A stretch of 64,000 bases of DNA from a bacterium. Its GTDB lineage: Bacteria; Joyebacterota; Joyebacteria; Joyebacterales; Joyebacteraceae. Location of the stretch: positions 30,473 to 94,472 of the forward strand of contig JALGZD010000091.1 of NCBI GenBank assembly GCA_025782395.1. Direction: 5' to 3'. Position 1 is the first letter of the stretch. Every line of letters begins with the position of its first letter. The position numbers were made by a program, and so were the translations under genes. Shown piece by piece: positions 42,150 to 50,693 of this stretch. The notes under the pieces were generated by a model, which did not search any database, had not been told where the DNA came from, and was given only the letters and a program-made list of their open reading frames with translations.

Positions 42150-45098
42150 ATGACAAAACTGGCCCACTGGATCATCCGATATCGGCTGCCTCTCCTGATC
42201 GTGGCAGTGTTGCTGACCATCTTCTTTACCGACCAGCTGACCAAACTGCGGATCGACAGCGACATACTGAACTACCTCCCTCAGAACGACCCCGTGGTGC
42301 GGCTCTTCCGCGAGGTTGGCGACAAATACGGGGGGAGCTCACTTGCTGTCGTGGCTCTCGAGACCGAGGACGTCTTCAACGCGAGTACCTTGGCCAGGAT
42401 CAATTCCCTGACGACCCGGTTCCAGGACCTGCCCGAAATCAGTCAGGTGACGAGTCTCACGGACGTGCTCGACATCAGGAGGATCCCAGAGGGGATTGAG
42501 GTCGGGAAGTTGATATCCCCCGGCTCCATTCCTCAGACTCCGCGGAAGCTCGCGGCTCTCCGCGAATACGCGCTGTCCAAGGAAATGTACCGGGGCAACA
42601 TCGTCGCGGCTGACGGGCGCACCGTTCTTCTCATCGCAAGAGTACGAGATGGGGTAGACAAGACGGAGGTTGCCACGAAGATGAGAGAGATCGTGGAGTC
42701 CGTGCCCGGTGAGGAGACGGTCTACTACGGCGGCATTCCCTTTCAGATGCTCTTTCTGACCGACATCATCATCAGGGATCTTGCACGGTTGATCCCGCTC
42801 GTCGCCCTCCTGCTGGCTGTCGTTCTCTACTTCAGCTTCCACCGCCTCCGGGGCGTGCTGCTGCCCCTGGGAGCGGTGCTGATCAGCACGATCTGGACTC
42901 TCGGACTGATGCGTTGGATCGGGTTAGAGCTCACGATCGTGACAGCCTCGATCCCCGTGCTCCTGCTCGCAATCGGAAGCGCCTACGGAATCCATCTCCT
43001 CAGCACATACATGGAAATCGAGAGGTCTGATGGAGACAAGCTCGATCGTATCAGACAATCGATCGCCGCCATTGGGATTCCCATCATCCTGACAGGCGTA
43101 ACGACAATGGTAGGGTTTCTGGCCTTCCTGTTTTCCTACCTGACCATGACCAGGGAATTCGGTGTCTTCGCGTCGCTGGGCGTCTTCCTCGCAATGGCTC
43201 TCTCGATGGTGCTCATACCGGCCGTCCTGTCGTACCTGCCGCCCCGGAAACCTCAAGCGGACGCGAAGGTGCAGCGCTCCGATTGGGTCACCCGCACCAT
43301 GGATGTCATAGCTGATCTGGTTCTCGCGCACGAGAAGTTGATTGTCTTTGGTGGGGTCCTCATTGTGGCCGCTTCTCTCGTTGCCATCCCGCAGCTCAAG
43401 CGAGAGGTTAACATGAAGGACTACTTCAAGCCCGACAGCGAGATCAGACGAGCAGAAGAGATGATGGAGGCGAGCTTCGGCGGCGCGATACCGATCGAGA
43501 TACTCGTGAACGGTGACATAAAGGACCCCTTGGTCCTGAAGGAGATGTTCAGGTTTCAGAAATACCTGCGCACGATCCCCGGTCTCACGCACCCCCAGTC
43601 CGTAGCCAATCTGATCGCAGAGCTGAACGAACAGATGTTCGGGCGCCGCACCATCCCCGACACTCGCGAGGGAGTGGCTAACCTGTGGTTCTTCATCGAA
43701 GGCAACGAGGTCATGGAGCAGCTGGTTGCCGATAACGATACGCAAGCAGTAATCCAGGCCAAGATCGGTACGGTCAACACGGCCACGGTGATTGCCGCGG
43801 TTGACAGCATCGACCATTACCTTGCGACAGCAGCTCCGCCGCAACTGCTCTGGCTGGAGCTCGACACGCTGCCGACGCCGGTCAGGGCCGAGGTCGAGAG
43901 ACAACGCACGGCCGATGTCGCCCGGGTCATCGTTTTCGACGCCGAGCATCACGGCGTGGAGGGACTGGACGCCGACGAGGTGCTGCATGTGCTGAGGGCG
44001 GCGGGCTCCGCGTCGGATCAGAGACTCACGACACAGCAAGCCGAAACCGTCAGCCGAGCCGTTGCGGACTACTTCGGGAGTGATGCGGCGGATCTGCCGA
44101 TCGATTCGGACTCCGTCGTCGATGACGTAGTCGCAGGGTTGGAACCACTGTTTGCCGACTCACTGCCCGGTGAGATAATCATCGGTACAGTGTTGCGGCA
44201 CCGGATTCCGCGGTCCGTGTACGCTGACGACCCGGAGGCCATCGAGTACGCGGCGCCCGCCCTGCGAGGCATCGTGCGCGAGTGCCGTCGCACGGCGTTC
44301 GTCGACGGACTCACTGACAGCCTGATCCGGATGGCCTCGCACATCCCGGGGGCAACCGTCCAGGCGTTTCGGACGGACATCCAGGGAGACATGTGGACTC
44401 TCGTTGAGGATCACGCTGGAGTCGCCTCCGAGTCGATCTCATCAGCAGCGTTGTCACGACTTGCTGCCGATGACTCCATGGCGACGACGCAGCAGACCGG
44501 AATGCCCATTATCTTCAAGCGTCTCGACCGGAGCGTCTTGAGAAGCCAAGCCATGAGCCTCATCGCCGCGTTCGCGGTGTTGTTCATTCTACTTGCGGTT
44601 CGCTTCCGCTCCTTCATCGGTGGCCTCATCTCGCTGACACCGGTCGCGGCCACCATTCTCTGTAACTTCATTGTGATGGTCGTGCTTGGAATCCCTCTGG
44701 ACGTGGTGACGGTCTTGATAGGAAGCGTAGCTGTGGGAATCGGAGTCGACTACACCATCCATTTCCTGGCGCGATTCCAGAAGGAGTTCCGGGGGGAGAA
44801 GTCAGAGCGAGACGCGCTCCGCGTGACGCTGGAGACCACGGGCAAAGCCATCATCATCAATGCCAGCGCGGTAGCGTTGGGATTCCTGGTGCTTGTGCTT
44901 GGAGACATCGTCCCCATGCAGAGGTTCGGTTTCCTGATCGCAGTCACCATGGTAATCAGCGCTCTGGGAGCGATCACCCTGCTCCCGGCGCTTGTTCTTC
45001 TGACAAGGGCCCGGTTCGTGGGCGAATTCGACAGGGTGGCCCGACGCTTGAACCACCGGCTGGACAATCTGAGAACCTCCACCCGCCGGAGGCCGTGA
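42150..45098 (+). CDS. RND/MMPL-superfamily exporter
   Basis: The 982-residue transporter has a 12-helix RND layout. Helix 1 is LLIVAVLLTIFF. A periplasmic loop (about 35-200), a helix cluster (about 210-380, including RLIPLVALLLAVVLYFS and FLAFLFSYLTMTREFG), a second loop (about 410-790) and a final helix cluster follow, with GSVAVGIGVDYTIHFL. It belongs to the MMPL/SSD-like, lipid-exporting branch rather than drug-efflux HAE1. ATG at 42150 is chosen; a GTG 14 codons upstream is possible. Partners are the LolA-like and barrel proteins that follow. Confidence 0.9.
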   Translation: MTKLAHWIIRYRLPLLIVAVLLTIFFTDQLTKLRIDSDILNYLPQNDPVVRLFREVGDKYGGSSLAVVALETEDVFNASTLARINSLTTRFQDLPEISQVTSLTDVLDIRRIPEGIEVGKLISPGSIPQTPRKLAALREYALSKEMYRGNIVAADGRTVLLIARVRDGVDKTEVATKMREIVESVPGEETVYYGGIPFQMLFLTDIIIRDLARLIPLVALLLAVVLYFSFHRLRGVLLPLGAVLISTIWTLGLMRWIGLELTIVTASIPVLLLAIGSAYGIHLLSTYMEIERSDGDKLDRIRQSIAAIGIPIILTGVTTMVGFLAFLFSYLTMTREFGVFASLGVFLAMALSMVLIPAVLSYLPPRKPQADAKVQRSDWVTRTMDVIADLVLAHEKLIVFGGVLIVAASLVAIPQLKREVNMKDYFKPDSEIRRAEEMMEASFGGAIPIEILVNGDIKDPLVLKEMFRFQKYLRTIPGLTHPQSVANLIAELNEQMFGRRTIPDTREGVANLWFFIEGNEVMEQLVADNDTQAVIQAKIGTVNTATVIAAVDSIDHYLATAAPPQLLWLELDTLPTPVRAEVERQRTADVARVIVFDAEHHGVEGLDADEVLHVLRAAGSASDQRLTTQQAETVSRAVADYFGSDAADLPIDSDSVVDDVVAGLEPLFADSLPGEIIIGTVLRHRIPRSVYADDPEAIEYAAPALRGIVRECRRTAFVDGLTDSLIRMASHIPGATVQAFRTDIQGDMWTLVEDHAGVASESISSAALSRLAADDSMATTQQTGMPIIFKRLDRSVLRSQAMSLIAAFAVLFILLAVRFRSFIGGLISLTPVAATILCNFIVMVVLGIPLDVVTVLIGSVAVGIGVDYTIHFLARFQKEFRGEKSERDALRVTLETTGKAIIINASAVALGFLVLVLGDIVPMQRFGFLIAVTMVISALGAITLLPALVLLTRARFVGEFDRVARRLNHRLDNLRTSTRRRP

Positions 45099-45175
45099 CG
45101 TCGGAGGCCGGTGACGGACATGTCACCCATGGAATTCGTGGCAAACGAGGGAAGAATACATCGAAAGGAGTCGAC

Positions 45176-45922
45176 ATGTCAGTCCGCTCGCAATCGGTTG
45201 TGCTCGCCGTGCTCGTACTCGTAGCGGTGACCCAGACCGCCGGAGCGATGGCCCCGATGGATATCCTGCAGGCAGTGGAGGATACCCTGAACGCGCCTGC
45301 CGACCGGGAGGTGCATCTCTCGATGACTCTCGTTGACGATCAGGGAGACATGAGAACACGTGAGCTGAGCATTCTGCAGAAGGGTGAGGACAAGCGTCTC
45401 ATCCGCTTCCTGTCGCCCGCCGATGTGCGCGGCGTCGGCTTCCTGGTTTTGGAAGACGACCTCATGTACATCTACATGCCGGCGTTCGGCAAGGTGAGGC
45501 GCATCGCCTCCCACGTCAAGAACGAGAACTTCATGGGTACCGACTTCACCTACGATGACATGGCTCAGACAGACTACGTGAAGAACTACACGCCCACTCT
45601 CAAGGAGGAGACGGCCGGCCGGTACGTACTGGAACTCGTGCCTAATGAAAAGTCGGAAATCGACTACAGCAGGTTGGTCATGTGGGTCGACAAGGCGACC
45701 ATGCTGCCCGACAGAATCGAGTTCTACGACCGCCCCGGGCTGCTTCTCAAAGTCATGACTCAGACCGACGTGAGACGAATCGACGGCTACCTGACCCCGC
45801 ACCACATCGAGATGGAAGACGTTCAGGACAAGCACAAGACGATCATGGATCTCGAGGACGTTGTACACGATCAGAGCATCCCGGACCAGCAGTTCACGCA
45901 GCGATACCTGAAGCGCTTCTGA
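45176..45922 (+). CDS. Outer-membrane lipoprotein-sorting protein (LolA-like)
   Basis: The 248-residue protein has a signal peptide (about 8-24, cleaved near AGA). A LolA/LolB-fold domain follows, of the type annotated as outer-membrane lipoprotein-sorting protein, with the block FLSPADVRGVGFLVLEDD and YMPAFGKVRRI. These proteins are commonly paired with MMPL-type RND exporters and may shuttle lipid across the periplasm. GAAAGGAG precedes the ATG. It lies 77 bp after the exporter gene. Confidence 0.85.
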   Translation: MSVRSQSVVLAVLVLVAVTQTAGAMAPMDILQAVEDTLNAPADREVHLSMTLVDDQGDMRTRELSILQKGEDKRLIRFLSPADVRGVGFLVLEDDLMYIYMPAFGKVRRIASHVKNENFMGTDFTYDDMAQTDYVKNYTPTLKEETAGRYVLELVPNEKSEIDYSRLVMWVDKATMLPDRIEFYDRPGLLLKVMTQTDVRRIDGYLTPHHIEMEDVQDKHKTIMDLEDVVHDQSIPDQQFTQRYLKRF

Positions 45923-45985
45923 TCCGATCGGACCATCCGGGGCCACGACAACCTTGAGGAATCAAGACAAGGAACGAGGGAGTAG

Positions 45986-47317
45986 ATGAACCACGGAAAA
46001 ACACTCGCTGCAGCTCTGATCGTCAGCATGCTCCTGGCCGGCTCCGCTCAGGGGACGCCGGAGCTTGGAGGGGTGCTCACAACAGACAACCGGTGGCGTC
46101 CCGGCGGGGACGACGATGGCTACACGTGGAACGAAGTCCAGCTTGGCCTGAAGCTCGACGTGCGACACGCGGACGCCATGTTTCATTCCGAATCGCACAT
46201 CCGGTACTCAGGCTTCCCCGATGTTCACTCATCGGCTGATCTTCAGGACAGCGATCGCATCCAACCCTGGCACCTCGAGATGTATGAGGCCTACATCGAC
46301 GTGTACGGGCTGTTTCTGGACAACGTGGACGTTCGGATCGGCAAACAGCGAGTCGCCTGGGGCACCGCCGACAAGCTGAACGTGGTCGACAATCTGAACC
46401 CGGACGACTTCGAGGACATCCTGGATATCGGTCGAAAGATACCGACGACGGCGGTCCGCGTCGACTACTACCCCGGCGACTTCACTGTCACCGGCGTGGT
46501 CGTCCCGGTCTTTACCCCAGCCCGGTCTCCTTCCTCAAGCTGGCAGGTCCCGGCGTCCTTCCCACTCTCCCCCGAACTCAGTCTCGGAGTCCTGACAGAC
46601 GAGGTAACCCTCCCGGACAGTCGCCCACAGGACACCGCGAGCATCGGGTTGAGAATCAGGAAAGAGCTCCTGGGCTATGATTGCTCGGTATCGTACGTGT
46701 ACGGACGAGACGACTGGCCGCTGCCATCTGCAGTGAACATAACGCCTGTCGACACGCTTGGCACCGTGGACGTCCACATGACCCTGGAGTATCCCAGACA
46801 ACAGGTCGTTGGGGTGGACATCGCCGGGGCTGTTGAGGACGTTGGCATCTGGGCTGAGTGCGCGCTGTTCGTGCCCACGGAGGGAACATACACGGCCATA
46901 ACCTCTCCTGATGGAGTCCTGAATCAACTGGCTCTCAGCGACGACCCGTACGTCAAGTATGTCGTAGGGGGTGACTACACATTTCGGAACGGACTCTACG
47001 TGAACGGCCAGTACCTGCACGGCTTCTTCACCGACCGTGGGACGGACGGGTTGGAGGATTACTTCCTCATAGCTATCGAGAGGGATTTCCTCCGCAGTGA
47101 GCTCACGGTGCGGCTGGCACTTGCCGCCGAGGTTGCCGACTTCGAGGATGTCGCGAACTACTCTGCCTTCTTCGGCGGGCCGGAGCTAACCTACCACCCG
47201 ACAAACAACGCAGAGATCGTCATAGGCGCCTTGTTCCTCGAGGGTAACTCATCAACCCAGTTTGGACAGTTTGACAACAACGACGAGATATACTTCAGGG
47301 TCAAATACTCTTTCTGA
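45986..47317 (+). CDS. Outer-membrane barrel protein, DUF1302-like
   Basis: The 443-residue protein has a signal peptide (first 24 residues, cleaved near AQG) and a long run of amphipathic strands ending NNDEIYFRVKYSF, with a terminal aromatic residue. The early segment DNVDVRIGKQRVAWGTAD matches the DUF1302-type porins that accompany RND/LolA-like operons. It would provide the outer-membrane step for the exported substrate. GAGGGAG precedes the ATG. It is last in the TetR operon. Confidence 0.8.
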   Translation: MNHGKTLAAALIVSMLLAGSAQGTPELGGVLTTDNRWRPGGDDDGYTWNEVQLGLKLDVRHADAMFHSESHIRYSGFPDVHSSADLQDSDRIQPWHLEMYEAYIDVYGLFLDNVDVRIGKQRVAWGTADKLNVVDNLNPDDFEDILDIGRKIPTTAVRVDYYPGDFTVTGVVVPVFTPARSPSSSWQVPASFPLSPELSLGVLTDEVTLPDSRPQDTASIGLRIRKELLGYDCSVSYVYGRDDWPLPSAVNITPVDTLGTVDVHMTLEYPRQQVVGVDIAGAVEDVGIWAECALFVPTEGTYTAITSPDGVLNQLALSDDPYVKYVVGGDYTFRNGLYVNGQYLHGFFTDRGTDGLEDYFLIAIERDFLRSELTVRLALAAEVADFEDVANYSAFFGGPELTYHPTNNAEIVIGALFLEGNSSTQFGQFDNNDEIYFRVKYSF

Positions 47318-47345
47318 AAGGACCGCCTGTGCGCGCAGCGGGTGC

Positions 47346-47374
47346 TTGACGGCGGCTGCAGCGTGCGGTAGATT
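47346..47374 (+). promoter_or_regulatory. Sigma-70 promoter of HD-domain gene
   Basis: TTGACG, a 17-bp spacer and TAGATT; start near 47381, immediately before a hairpin. Confidence 0.65.
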
Positions 47375-47381
47375 AGATAGT

Positions 47382-47412
47382 ACCTGCCCTCCCGTGGGCA
47401 GGTGCGTTTTTC
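47382..47412 (+). terminator. Terminator-like hairpin at the 5' end of the HD-domain transcript
   Basis: ACCTGCCC and GGGCAGGT form an 8-bp stem, followed by GCGTTTTTC. If the promoter at 47346 is right, the hairpin lies at the very start of the mRNA and could act as a stabiliser or attenuator. Otherwise it ends the upstream operon. Confidence 0.6.
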
Positions 47413-47438
47413 GAACATACTTTGAGGTGGAGAGCAGT

Positions 47439-48104
47439 ATGAAGCAAGTAACGTTTAACAGGATTCAGAAGGACGCCGAGATAACGACCATGCTCAGAAC
47501 GGCCAACGACCAGCTCGGGGTCATCGGCTATACGGAACACGGTGTGAGGCACGGCAAGTGGGTCGGCCGCACGGCGCAGAACCTCTTGAAGCAGCTGGGC
47601 ATCAATAAGCGGCAGGCCGATCTGGCCGGCGTCGCCGGTTACATCCACGACCTGGGGAACATCATCAACCGGGAGGACCACGCGCAGTCCGGCGCTCTTC
47701 TCGCGTACCGACTCCTCAGGGACCGGGAGATGCCTCTCGACGAGATCATGACGGTGATGTCGGCAATCGGCAATCATCACGAGGAGCACGCCGACCCTGT
47801 GAACAACGTCTCGGCCGCGCTGATCCTCGCCGACAAAGCGGACGTGCACCGCTCACGAGTGAGGAACCCTTCGACACTCAAGTTCGACATCCACGATCGC
47901 GTCAACTATGCAGTGCGGAAGTCGAATCTGGTCGTTGATCCGGAAAACAAACTCATCACGCTCAACCTGACGATCAATACGAAAATCTCGCAGGTCATGG
48001 AGTACTTCGAGATATTCATGTCACGGATGGTTGTGTCTCGAAGGGCAGCCGACTTCCTCGGATGCAAGTACGGGCTATTTGTCAACGACAACCGATTGCT
48101 GTAG
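47439..48104 (+). CDS. HD-domain phosphohydrolase-like protein
   Basis: The 221-residue cytoplasmic protein has the HD metal motif: a first histidine in YTEHGVRHGKW, the HD pair in GYIHDLGN, and further ligands in GNHHEEHAD and ILADKAD. HD proteins hydrolyse nucleotides, cyclic dinucleotides or phosphate esters. The C-terminal half (about 160-221) is not recognised. TTGAGGTGGAG precedes the ATG at 47439. It is monocistronic, and a 29-bp repeat array starts after its stop. Confidence 0.85.
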   Translation: MKQVTFNRIQKDAEITTMLRTANDQLGVIGYTEHGVRHGKWVGRTAQNLLKQLGINKRQADLAGVAGYIHDLGNIINREDHAQSGALLAYRLLRDREMPLDEIMTVMSAIGNHHEEHADPVNNVSAALILADKADVHRSRVRNPSTLKFDIHDRVNYAVRKSNLVVDPENKLITLNLTINTKISQVMEYFEIFMSRMVVSRRAADFLGCKYGLFVNDNRLL

Positions 48105-48179
48105 GTGCGCGCTATTTGGCAGTGCGCGCATGGGTGCGCGTTATTGGGCAGTGCGTGCGTACGTGCGCCGGCTGCGGGT
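48105..48179. repeat. 29-bp tandem repeat array, locus 3
   Basis: A partial unit (48105-48121), a full unit GTGCGCGCATGGGTGCGCGT... (48122-48150, 29 bp) and a degenerate unit (48151-48179) follow the HD-gene stop. It is related to arrays at 15232 and 41216, though the palindrome is mutated (GGGTGCGCGT). Confidence 0.78.
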
Positions 48180-48222
48180 TTCCACCGGACGGACTTCTGA
48201 ATCCCCTACCAGGTCGTAGAAC

Positions 48223-48252
48223 TTGACACTTCTGCGAGTCCAGATATATACT
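48223..48252 (+). promoter_or_regulatory. Sigma-70 promoter of TPR lipoprotein gene
   Basis: TTGACA, an 18-bp spacer and TATACT; start near 48259, about 44 nt before the ATG. Confidence 0.78.
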
Positions 48253-48302
48253 GTGCGGTCTGGAAACACGCACGGGGGACTGTCAAAACAAGGGGAGGCA
48301 TA

Positions 48303-49295
48303 ATGAGCGTCGCGAGAACCGCTTTCGCCATTCTGGCGCTGGCTGCCATCGTGTTCCTGGCTGGGTGTGGTGCGGATCCTGCATTCACAAGTGGCAAGGT
48401 CTATCTTCAGCAGGAGAACTACACGAACGCGATCGAGCAGTTCAAGATCGCTATTCGCAACGACGAGATGGCATGGGAGCCTCACATGTGGCTGGGCAGA
48501 GCCTACGCCGACACCGAGGAGCTCCAGATGGCGCACGACGAGTTCTTCCTTGCGCTCGATCTGGCGCCCGACCAGAAGGCCAGCGACGCCATCGACAACA
48601 CCATCACTTCCTACTGGCAGAAATTCCAGCAGGAGGGGAACCTCCTGAACTCGGCATCGAAGTTTGTGGATGCCATCCTGGAGTTCGAGAAGGCCATCGT
48701 GATCGACCCGCGCAAGCCGGACGCCTATGCCAATCTGGGCTATGCCTTTCACATGAACATGGACTACGACAAAGCCATCGAGGCGTTCGAGGCTGCGCTC
48801 AGTCTGGCGCCCGGGAACGAGGATCTCGTGACAAACCTCGTGTCGGTCTACGATAGCAAGGCCGGAAACATGGCCGTCTTGGGCGACCTGGAGAACGCGC
48901 TTCGCTACTATGAGAAGATAGAGGGCATTGCGCCCGACACCAAGGATATCCACTACAACATTGCAGAGACGTACTACGGTCTCAAGGATTACCGTGAAGC
49001 TATCGTTTCCTACGAACGCTCCCTCGTTGTTGATGGCGAGGATGAGTATGTCCTCTACAGAGTGTTCCTGTGCTACTGGGGCATCACAAAGAAACTCGAG
49101 GATGAGGGGATGCCGGAACTGGCGATTCCGGAGCTCGAGAGTGCCCTCAACCCTCTGGAGCGTCTCGCCGAGCTCAATCCTGAAGATCTCAGCACCCACA
49201 GGGCGCTCGCGAGGGTCTATAACAAGCTTGGCAGAACCGAAGAAGCGATGCTGGAGCTGGGAATAGTCGAGGAGCTGCTGCAGCAGCAGAAGTAG
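48303..49295 (+). CDS. TPR-repeat lipoprotein
   Basis: The 330-residue protein has a lipobox LAGC (Cys 21) and about six tetratricopeptide units, for example EQFKIAIRNDEMAWEPHMWL, PDAYANLGYAFHMNMDYDKA and RALARVYNKLGRTEEAMLEL. TPR lipoproteins serve as periplasmic assembly or scaffold proteins; no partner is evident. GGGGAGG precedes the ATG and the gene has its own promoter. Confidence 0.9.
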   Translation: MSVARTAFAILALAAIVFLAGCGADPAFTSGKVYLQQENYTNAIEQFKIAIRNDEMAWEPHMWLGRAYADTEELQMAHDEFFLALDLAPDQKASDAIDNTITSYWQKFQQEGNLLNSASKFVDAILEFEKAIVIDPRKPDAYANLGYAFHMNMDYDKAIEAFEAALSLAPGNEDLVTNLVSVYDSKAGNMAVLGDLENALRYYEKIEGIAPDTKDIHYNIAETYYGLKDYREAIVSYERSLVVDGEDEYVLYRVFLCYWGITKKLEDEGMPELAIPELESALNPLERLAELNPEDLSTHRALARVYNKLGRTEEAMLELGIVEELLQQQK

Positions 49296-49461
49296 CAGCC
49301 CGCGACCATCCGTTGGAGAACACTCCTTCTTTTCTATCCTGAACCAATATGCGTGGTGATGAGGGCGGCGGTTTGAGACTGCTGCCCTTGCGCCGCCGGC
49401 AATTGCCTCGTTCCGACAACTCCATCTTGTTGTCTATGTGTTTCGACCAGGATCAGTGCAG

Positions 49462-50445
49462 ATGAATGCCATCACGGAGCAGGATATCCAAGGTGAGCCC
49501 CTGATCGGGCAGACCGTCGCCGTCATCGGTTTCGGGAGCCAGGGCAGCGCGCACGCGCTGAACCTTAGAGACTCCGGCGTCGACGTTGTCGTCGGTTTGC
49601 GCCCCGAGAGCCTGTCGCGTTCGAAGGCGGAACTCGCCGGAGTGCGGGTTCTGGACATACCCAGCGCGGTTGAGGTTGGTGACATCGTTGCGCTCATGAT
49701 TCCGGACGAGTGCATGTCGGAGGTTTTCTCGAGTGCGGTCAACCCTTTCCTTCGGAAGGGGGCGACGCTCCTTTTCGCGCACGGGTTTGCGGTCCGATAC
49801 GGTGTGATTACCCCGCCGGACGGAGTGGACATCGTGATGGTGGCTCCGATGGGGCCGGGCATGAGACTTCGCGAACGGTTTCAGGAGGGGACTGGACTTC
49901 CTGCATCGTTCGCCATCGAGCGGGATGCGACCGGGCGCGCGCGGCGGACGGCTCTTGAGTATGCCAAGGCAGTCGGATGTGCCAGAGTCGCGATCTTCGA
50001 GACAACGTTCGACGAGGAAACTGAAATAGATCTCTTCGCGGAGCAGGCCGTGCTGGTCGGGGGCGTGACGGAGCTTATCGAGGCCGGGTACGAGACTCTC
50101 GTCGAGGCCGGGTACAGCCCCGAACTGGCGTACATGGAGTGCGTGTACGAGCTGGATCTTACAGTGAATCTGATCAGGCGATTCGGGATCAGCGGAATGC
50201 ATAAGCGCATCAGCAAGGCGGCCCTCTACGGCAGCCTGACCCGGGGAACGCGCGTAGTGGGGTCGTCCGTGCGCGAGGGCATGCGTGCCATCCTTGCTGA
50301 GATCAGGGACGGTCGCTTTGCGGAGGAGTTCCTGAAGGACGGTCGGGATGGCAAACCGGAGCTTCGCCGGAGGCTCAAAGAGGAGGAGGAGAAGCCGATC
50401 GAGGAAACCGCAGGGGTGCTCAGGAAGCACGCGCACGAGGGATGA
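49462..50445 (+). CDS. ilvC: Ketol-acid reductoisomerase (class I)
   Basis: The enzyme isomerises and reduces acetolactate or acetohydroxybutyrate in branched-chain amino acid synthesis. The 327-residue protein has the Rossmann motif VAVIGFGSQGSAHALN, the NADPH-specificity loop GLRPESLSRSKAE, the catalytic histidine in FAHGFAV, and the metal-binding acids in EIDLFAEQAVLVGG and YMECVYELDLTVNLI. It starts slightly shorter than most. An upstream GTG at 49438 is possible. No other ilv or leu gene is in the window, so it is an orphan locus. Confidence 0.9.
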   Translation: MNAITEQDIQGEPLIGQTVAVIGFGSQGSAHALNLRDSGVDVVVGLRPESLSRSKAELAGVRVLDIPSAVEVGDIVALMIPDECMSEVFSSAVNPFLRKGATLLFAHGFAVRYGVITPPDGVDIVMVAPMGPGMRLRERFQEGTGLPASFAIERDATGRARRTALEYAKAVGCARVAIFETTFDEETEIDLFAEQAVLVGGVTELIEAGYETLVEAGYSPELAYMECVYELDLTVNLIRRFGISGMHKRISKAALYGSLTRGTRVVGSSVREGMRAILAEIRDGRFAEEFLKDGRDGKPELRRRLKEEEEKPIEETAGVLRKHAHEG

Positions 50446-50478
50446 ACGGACGTGCCCCGCACTTCCAGCCGAAACGGC

Positions 50479-50507
50479 TTGACAGTACGAAGGGTCTGGG
50501 CTAGAAT
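50479..50507 (+). promoter_or_regulatory. Sigma-70 promoter of rho
   Basis: TTGACA, a 17-bp spacer and TAGAAT. The start near 50514 gives an unusually long leader of about 180 nt, consistent with rho autoregulation through early termination. Confidence 0.8.
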
Positions 50508-50693
50508 CTACTCTGACTAAGAGTTCTCAGCGCAACGACTTCCCAGTACCCCATCCGAAGCACACCAACCTGATCCTGCTATCCGCCAGAGGATTCCGAG
50601 TGTAACTTCGCCGTAGGGGCATCCGAACGCAGTCAGCGGTCACCGCGGCCGCGGTTGATCGGTTAGCGCTAAACCTGTTCTGTGGGGCATGTG

